The position numbers and the translations under genes were made by a program. A model generated the notes under the pieces. It worked only from the letters and a program-made list of their open reading frames with translations, ran no database searches and was not told the origin of the DNA. 64,000 nucleotides of DNA from the NCBI GenBank assembly GCA_918797485.1, contig CAKKNE010000002.1:4740501-4804500 (forward strand). Direction: 5' to 3'. Positions 58,384 through 64,000 of this stretch are shown here, one piece after another (positions within the stretch are counted from its first letter, which is position 1; every line of letters begins with the position of its first letter). This stretch comes from Pelagomonas calceolata (lineage: Eukaryota > Sar > Pelagophyceae > Pelagomonadales > Pelagomonadaceae).

Positions 58384-61300
58384 ATGCGCCGCGTCTGGGG
58401 CCATTTCCGCCGGGGCAGCGACGAGGAGCTGCCCTCCTTCGAGGAGGCGGTAGCCGCCGACGCGCGGCTCCGCGGCGCTGCTCGATTGGCGGTCCTCGAC
58501 GCATCGCGCCTCCAGCGTCGCTCAGCGCGCGCGTTTCGGAGCTGGAACGCGCATACGGTCTCTCTGATTGTCTCCGACGCCCGGGAGAAGCAGTACGCGG
58601 CCCAACTGCGAGCCAAGGACGGCGAGAACGCCCAGAAGATCTCCGAGGCGCTCTCCGAGGCCTACGCGGGCCACGCCGCCGAGCTCGCGGCGCAGGCGCG
58701 AGAGCACGAGGAGTCCAAACAACTCGCGCTCGCGGGCCAGCGCGCGTCCTTTGAGGGGAAGACACCCACTAAGAAGAAGAAGACGCCCGGCAAGGGCCAA
58801 CACTCTGATAAACTCGTGGAGAAGGCCTTCGCCGACCGCCAGAGCCGCCACGACGACGCCATTAAAAGTTTGAGACGGTCCCACGACGCGAAATTGGTAG
58901 CGCTGAAGGCGTCGCACGCCAAAGAACTCACGATGGTCAAGACGGCTATCTCATTGGAGAAGGATCAAGAAAGGGTTACTGCGGTCAACGATGCTTTAAG
59001 AGCGGCAGAAAAGATACATACGGAACGGATGAAGGAGCGCGCGTTTGTCATTGAAGGTAGGACGCCGTGCAAGACGCCTGGTAGAGAACGTGCGGCGCGG
59101 GCAACCGCCGATGACGTCTCGCCGGAGACGCTGGCCCAGCGCGCGGCGCCGGGCGCGGCACGCAGTGCGGATTTACGAGCTTTGTGTTTGGTCCTGAACG
59201 CGAAGGCGCGCCACCGGTCACATGCAACTATGGCGTCCCGCTTCGCGGCGTGGGGCCACGCTACAAAAACGACGACGCAGAAGGCGAGGGCCGCGCGCTT
59301 GTTGAGGGCGATGACGGACCGCATCATAACACAAGTAATGCAACGACGGGCCTGGCGGCTCTGGCGCGACATACTCATAGCGAAGCGCGTCTTCGTGGAA
59401 GCGGAAGTGCGGCAACGGGAAATTGGTGAAGAAAACGAAGCGAGGTTGCGGTTGCTGCGCGTGGACTACGACCAGCTGACGGCCGAGCGGCAGCACGATT
59501 TAGATAACGACCTGCAGGGCGTGTCGGAGAACGTCGAGCGGAACCAGATCGAGCGCTTCAGCAAAGAACTCGAGACGCAGAAAGCGAAGCTGGTCCGGCA
59601 GAATTCGCAACATGCGCACGAGCTCCAGACGACGCAGTCCAAATTACTCGAGCGAGCCAACGAGGCCGTGGTGAAAGCTGTTAGACAGAGAGAGCAGGAG
59701 CTCGAGGCGGCCCACGCGTTGGTGCTGCACGACCTGAACAAGCAGTGGCGGTCGAAAATGGCGGCGTTGGTCGACAAGCAGCAGGGCGACGTCGATTACT
59801 TGCGCGTGTCGTGTACGACGGAATTAGAAAGCGCCGTCGATTCGCTGAAGTTCGAGCACGAGCGCGAGCTGAGTGCTCGGCGGAAGGCCCAAGCTTCTCA
59901 ACTCGAGGCTGAGAGGGGCGTGCGGGACGCCGCGTTGGCTGCGATTTCTGATGCGCAGACGGCCGCGAGGAAAGCCAGGGCGGCGCGGCTACTGTGCATG
60001 GCATTTGCGCGGTGGGCGTCGCAGTCCGTCGGGGGTGCCTTTGTCTTCTGGCGCGGCGTGACCCGCACCATCTTCCTCGTCGAAGATCAGCGGGCCCGCG
60101 CTTCGCGCCTGTTCGGTCTAGCTTTACAGAGATGGGCCCTGAAGTCGCAGGCGTGCGCGTTCGTCTGCTGGCGGTCGACGACGTCCGAACTTTTGCTGAT
60201 CGACGACGCGCGCCGACGGGCGACCCGACTACTAGCTCAGTCACTGCAACGACTGATGCGGCAGTCCGAAGGCGGCGCGTTCGTTTGGTGGCGTCGCGTG
60301 ACTGCCGAGGCGCGCGCCAGCGAGGAGGCGCGCGCACATGCTGCAAACCTATTTGGCCTGGCGCTGCAGCGGTGCATGAGACAGTCAGTACAAGGGTCGT
60401 ATCTCTGGTGGTCCACGACCACAAGGGACGCGAGGCGTCTCGAAGAGCGCCGGGCACTGGCGATGAAGCTTTTCTCGGAAGCTTTACAGCGTTGCATGAG
60501 GCGGTCCGAAGGCGGCGCCTTCATCTGGTGGCATCGGGTGGCGTCTGAGGCGCGCGCTAGCGAGGAGGCGCGAGCGCACGCCGCCAACCTATTTGTGCAA
60601 GCGCTGACGCGCCTCGCGCACAAGCATACGGGCGGCTGTTTCATGCTGTGGCGCCGCACCCTAAGGCTGCAAGACCAATACCGCTCAGCGGCCCGGCTGT
60701 TCGGCCAGGCTCTGTGGCGGCTCGCCCGCAAGTCCGCGTCGGCGGCGTTCCTCTGGTGGCGACGATCCACTGCCATCGCGCGCGACGCCGAGGCGCAGCG
60801 CCTGCGGCTAATCGAAGCTGAACAAGCAGCGACGACGGCGAAGCAGCGCGCTGCGATAGCTCTGGAACGAGTGACTAGAAGATGGGCCAGGACGTGCGTC
60901 GACGGGTCGTTCGAGTGGTGGCACCGCTGCGCCGCGTACGCACGAGCAAGTGAAGCAGCGAAGTACCGTGCAACTTTACAGTTACAGCGCTCATTTTCGC
61001 GGTGGGCGCAGAAATCGGCCGCTGGGGCCTTTTTGTGGTGGCGGAGAGTAGTTGCCTCGCAGAAGGCGCTGGAGAGCGAGCGTCTCGCAAAGGAACGCGC
61101 GCTCGCCGCGCTCGAGCGCGTCGCGGTGCGGTACCTACGCCGGTCGGTGAGCGGATCCTTTGAAGTCTGGGACCGAGCACTGGCAATCGAGCGGCAGCGG
61201 CAACGTGGCGTTCATCTGTTCGATGTCGTACTGCGAAGGTGGGCGCGGCAATCGGTCGCGGCGGCCTTCGTTCGTTTACAGCGCGAGGCGGACATCCAGC

Positions 61301-64000
61301 GCCAGCTGCTCGCCGCGGAGATGCGCCACGCCGCCGCGCGCGATAGATACGATTCCCAAAAGGAGGCCGAGTCCGCCGAGGCGCTGCAGGCCCTCGAGGC
61401 GCGGCTCGTCAATGAATTCGCGGCGGAACGCGCGGCGTTCGAACGCGACGCCGGCGAACGCCTCGAGGCGGAGCGGGCATCGTTGATGAGCCAGCACGGC
61501 GCGGCGCTCGCCGCGCTGGCCGCGGAACGGGCGAGGAGCGAGGAACTCCTCGCCAACCAAAGCGACGCGGACGTGACCGTGCTACGGAACGAGTACGCGC
61601 TGCAGACGGACCGCACCGCGGCGGCCCACGCCTGCGCCCTCGCCGAGGCTCGTTTACTCTACGGCGACGACCTCGCGGAGCTCCAGGGGCAATTGGACGA
61701 CGCCCAGCAGGCGCTGCGCGACGCGCCCGAGCCCGTTGACAATCAAGACGAGCTGCTCGCGCTGGAGGCGGAAGCCTCAGCCCAGGTGCGGGGCATGTCC
61801 CTGAGTATGGCCGTGGTCTTCTTCTCGAACGCGCTGGAGGCACGGAGCCGGCGGCTCCTTGCGAGGGCCTTTGCGGTCCTCAAGGCCGCGGCGGCCTCGG
61901 CGTCGGCTGTAGCTCTCAGGGATATAGACCACGCCGATGCGTTGCGAGAGGTGGTGCTTGAGTCCAACAAGGCGGCGGCGCGAGTCACCGGGAGTTCGGA
62001 TCTCGCGCGCGTGCTCTGGACCTTCATGAGACGGCGCCATGTGGGTGCCTGGAATCAGTGGCGGCGCGTCGCGCTCTACCAGCGCTTCTGCAACGAGCGG
62101 GATATCCTACTGGAATCCCACACGTCCGAACTTTCTTCCCTGAAGGAAGAGTTCGCAGCGGAGCAAGAAGCAAGCAGGGATGCTGCGCAGCTTGAACTCG
62201 AGGACGCCGTGGCCCGCGCTTTGTCCGAGGGAGAGAGGGCATCACTCAAGGCGCTCGCCGACCGCGAGGCCCTCGCCGAATCTACATTGGAGGCGCGTGA
62301 GCAGGAGCTTTTGGCATATCATGGGGCCGACATGGACGCGCTCGACGCGAAGCATCAGCGCGAAATCGAGGCCGCCGTCGCGGACGCGGAGCAGCGCATG
62401 CGGGCCCAGCGCGAGGCGGCGGAGCGGGCGCTGGTAGAAACGCATCGGAGCACGCTCAAAAGTGCCCAGTCGACGTACGAGGCAGCGGTGAAGGCGGCTT
62501 TAGCCGATAAGGACCGCGCGCGTCTGCTCCAGGCGCAGAAGCAGGCCTTGCAACGGGTCCTGAGGGTGCTGCGGCGATGGCTGCGCGAGTCGCTGGCCGG
62601 CTCTTTTGTCTGGTGGCGTCGAGCGGTGACCCAATCCCTGGAGGGCCAGGACCTAACAGCAGTGCGGCTGCTGGAACGAACAGTGGCACGAATCGGTCGG
62701 CGGCACGTGGGCTTTGCTTTCGCGTCCTGGGTGCGTGTGATGAAACGCGAGGAAAGGAGACGGGCGGCCCTGCGTGCGTTCGACAGAAGTCTGAGAAGGT
62801 GGTGCCGGAGCTCCGCGACGGCCTCCTTTGTCTTCTGGCGGGGCATTACTCAAGCGGCCGCGGCCCAGGAGAGGGCAGCGCGCTTGCTTGACCAAGCGCT
62901 GAATCGCATGGCGCGGGCGTCAGAAGCAGGGGCATTTGTGTGGTGGCGCCGCGTGGCCTCTCAGGCGCGTGCCAGTGACGAAGCTCGCGTTCACGCGGCA
63001 AACTTATTCAGTCAGGCGCTGACGCGCCTCGCACACAAGCACACGGGCGGCTGCTTTATGCTGTGGCGGCACGCTTTGTTATTAGAGGACCAGCAAAAAC
63101 AGGCCGCGCGTTTCCTGGAGCATGCGATAGCACGAATGGCGCGAGGGTCCGTAGGCGGCGCCTTCGTGTGGTGGCGCCGAGTCGCGACGAACGCGACGAA
63201 TGCTCTATATGCAAAGCACCGCGCGTCGCGCGCCCTCACGCGAGTTATGAGGCGCTGGTCACGCATTTCGATGGCGGGGGCGTACCTTTGGTGGGCCCGC
63301 GCGACGCGCGACGGGAGAGCGTTAGAAGATTCCAAGCGTCTAGCGACGCAACTCTTCACGCGGGCCCTCGAGCGGCTGGCAAGGAAGTCATGGACCGCAG
63401 CATACTTATTGTGGCGGAAAAGGACGACAGACGCTAGAAATGCCGACTCCTCGCGGAGCCAGGGCGCGCTCCTGGTCACACGAGCCCTCCGCGGTGCTCG
63501 CGAGCGGCGCGCGGTCCTCCGGGCCTTTTTGAAATGGCAGGCGTTCAGCGACGCCGTCGCGCAGTATCTCTTGATCGAGGACGAGCGCGAGCGCGACCAC
63601 GACCTGGCATTGCGCAAGGCGGTCTCGGGCATGAGAACCGCGCTGCTCAAGGCATCGGCGGGGTCGGCGCTCATACGCATCACGCGGCGATCGCGATTCT
63701 TCCAAGCGTGGCGCGCGTGGAAGGCCTTGAGTGTCCAGGCTGTGGCGACGCGCCGGCTGAACCGAGTCTGCCGACGCTGGTGCCGCATGTCCATCTACGG
63801 CTCCTTTGATTGGTGGCGTCGCGTCGTCGTCGATGCGGTGGCGGCGGAGGAAGCGCAAAAACGGGCAGCGCGCTTGTTTGGTGCGGCGTTGCAGCGGTGG
63901 AGTGTCAAGTCGCGGAGTGGCGCCTTTGCCTACTGGAGAATAGTTGCCACGGAAGCTCGAGATGCAGATGAGCTCCATGGTCGCTCGGTACGCTTGCTAG
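58384..64000 (+). CDS. Giant W-rich helical repeat protein (Sfi1-like?), 3' partial
   Basis: An uninterrupted frame of 1872 complete codons from ATG 58384 to the window end. Residues 1-230 and 330-510 are coiled coil. From about residue 540 there are roughly 24 copies of a motif of type L..AL.R...[RK]S..GAF.WWRR. The first six lie exactly 40 residues apart (core Trp codons at 60049, 60169, 60289, 60409, 60529, 60649). The array breaks at 61270-62030 for another coiled coil and resumes near 62580 to the end. Two units are near copies (GGAFVWWRR...ARASEEAR at 60277 and 62932; HKHTGGCFMLWR at 60625 and 63037), suggesting block duplication. Such W-containing helices recall Sfi1 repeats, each of which binds a centrin, so a basal-body or centriolar filament is plausible. 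Sfi1 units are usually 33 residues, not 40. Confidence 0.8.
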   Translation, partial: MRRVWGHFRRGSDEELPSFEEAVAADARLRGAARLAVLDASRLQRRSARAFRSWNAHTVSLIVSDAREKQYAAQLRAKDGENAQKISEALSEAYAGHAAELAAQAREHEESKQLALAGQRASFEGKTPTKKKKTPGKGQHSDKLVEKAFADRQSRHDDAIKSLRRSHDAKLVALKASHAKELTMVKTAISLEKDQERVTAVNDALRAAEKIHTERMKERAFVIEGRTPCKTPGRERAARATADDVSPETLAQRAAPGAARSADLRALCLVLNAKARHRSHATMASRFAAWGHATKTTTQKARAARLLRAMTDRIITQVMQRRAWRLWRDILIAKRVFVEAEVRQREIGEENEARLRLLRVDYDQLTAERQHDLDNDLQGVSENVERNQIERFSKELETQKAKLVRQNSQHAHELQTTQSKLLERANEAVVKAVRQREQELEAAHALVLHDLNKQWRSKMAALVDKQQGDVDYLRVSCTTELESAVDSLKFEHERELSARRKAQASQLEAERGVRDAALAAISDAQTAARKARAARLLCMAFARWASQSVGGAFVFWRGVTRTIFLVEDQRARASRLFGLALQRWALKSQACAFVCWRSTTSELLLIDDARRRATRLLAQSLQRLMRQSEGGAFVWWRRVTAEARASEEARAHAANLFGLALQRCMRQSVQGSYLWWSTTTRDARRLEERRALAMKLFSEALQRCMRRSEGGAFIWWHRVASEARASEEARAHAANLFVQALTRLAHKHTGGCFMLWRRTLRLQDQYRSAARLFGQALWRLARKSASAAFLWWRRSTAIARDAEAQRLRLIEAEQAATTAKQRAAIALERVTRRWARTCVDGSFEWWHRCAAYARASEAAKYRATLQLQRSFSRWAQKSAAGAFLWWRRVVASQKALESERLAKERALAALERVAVRYLRRSVSGSFEVWDRALAIERQRQRGVHLFDVVLRRWARQSVAAAFVRLQREADIQRQLLAAEMRHAAARDRYDSQKEAESAEALQALEARLVNEFAAERAAFERDAGERLEAERASLMSQHGAALAALAAERARSEELLANQSDADVTVLRNEYALQTDRTAAAHACALAEARLLYGDDLAELQGQLDDAQQALRDAPEPVDNQDELLALEAEASAQVRGMSLSMAVVFFSNALEARSRRLLARAFAVLKAAAASASAVALRDIDHADALREVVLESNKAAARVTGSSDLARVLWTFMRRRHVGAWNQWRRVALYQRFCNERDILLESHTSELSSLKEEFAAEQEASRDAAQLELEDAVARALSEGERASLKALADREALAESTLEAREQELLAYHGADMDALDAKHQREIEAAVADAEQRMRAQREAAERALVETHRSTLKSAQSTYEAAVKAALADKDRARLLQAQKQALQRVLRVLRRWLRESLAGSFVWWRRAVTQSLEGQDLTAVRLLERTVARIGRRHVGFAFASWVRVMKREERRRAALRAFDRSLRRWCRSSATASFVFWRGITQAAAAQERAARLLDQALNRMARASEAGAFVWWRRVASQARASDEARVHAANLFSQALTRLAHKHTGGCFMLWRHALLLEDQQKQAARFLEHAIARMARGSVGGAFVWWRRVATNATNALYAKHRASRALTRVMRRWSRISMAGAYLWWARATRDGRALEDSKRLATQLFTRALERLARKSWTAAYLLWRKRTTDARNADSSRSQGALLVTRALRGARERRAVLRAFLKWQAFSDAVAQYLLIEDERERDHDLALRKAVSGMRTALLKASAGSALIRITRRSRFFQAWRAWKALSVQAVATRRLNRVCRRWCRMSIYGSFDWWRRVVVDAVAAEEAQKRAARLFGAALQRWSVKSRSGAFAYWRIVATEARDADELHGRSVRLL

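Noticed and set aside
58384-64000. Many long minus-strand and out-of-frame open frames in the last 6 kb, rich in Arg, Ser and Ala.
   Set aside because: They are shadows of the W-rich gene in very GC-rich DNA; none has domain-like composition and the plus frame is continuous.

Overview
The window looks like nuclear DNA of a GC-rich, intron-poor eukaryotic alga, most likely a heterokont of the pelagophyte type (Aureococcus/Pelagomonas-like). The evidence is eukaryote-only genes (clathrin heavy chain, Nup214-like nucleoporin, NOP58, anoctamin, KAP3, USP protease, p47, bc1 hinge protein), a single-domain voltage-gated channel resembling algal EukCat channels, a putative plastid ferredoxin-like protein, and short introns that share a repeated core (ACGCCATCGACGCG and its reverse complement). 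The last resemble the 'introner' elements known from Aureococcus. The taxon is an inference; no organellar or rRNA marker is present.

Layout. 1-9.3 kb: 5'-truncated FG nucleoporin (+), ankyrin protein with a HET/TIR-like N-domain (-), voltage-gated channel (+), then dispersed repeat copy A. 9.3-13.3 kb: secretory glycosyltransferase (-), MMS21-like SUMO ligase (+), HAD phosphatase with membrane tail (-). 13.8-19.5 kb: four-exon clathrin heavy chain (+). 19.8-31.1 kb: secreted unknown (-), IQ-motif protein (-), truncated TPR gene (+), three-exon DHX29/57-type RNA helicase (-), unknown (+), four-exon anoctamin (-). 31.5-42.6 kb: RING-CH ligase (+), ankyrin protein (-), methyltransferase-gluconokinase fusion (+), cysteine-rich membrane protein (+), ABCG half transporter (-), p47-like UBX adaptor (+), ankyrin protein (-), three-exon QCR6 (+), SAM methyltransferase (-). 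43.1-57.9 kb: PurU (+), repeat copy B, NOP58 (-), USP (+), unknown (+), PP2C (-), inositol 5-phosphatase with CaaX end (-), kinesin-2 subunit KAP3 (+), WW/ferredoxin protein (-), coiled-coil protein (-). 58.4 kb to the end: a giant ORF of W-rich 40-residue repeats, open at the window end.

Genes alternate strand almost throughout, with 3' ends often only 17-35 bp apart and compact head-to-head promoters. There are no operons or shared pathways. KAP3 and perhaps the W-rich protein point to cilia/basal bodies. The main finds are the introner-like introns in both orientations, two intergenic copies of a 152-bp tandem dimer, a CTAG-containing element in head-to-head promoters, and the methyltransferase-gluconokinase fusion.
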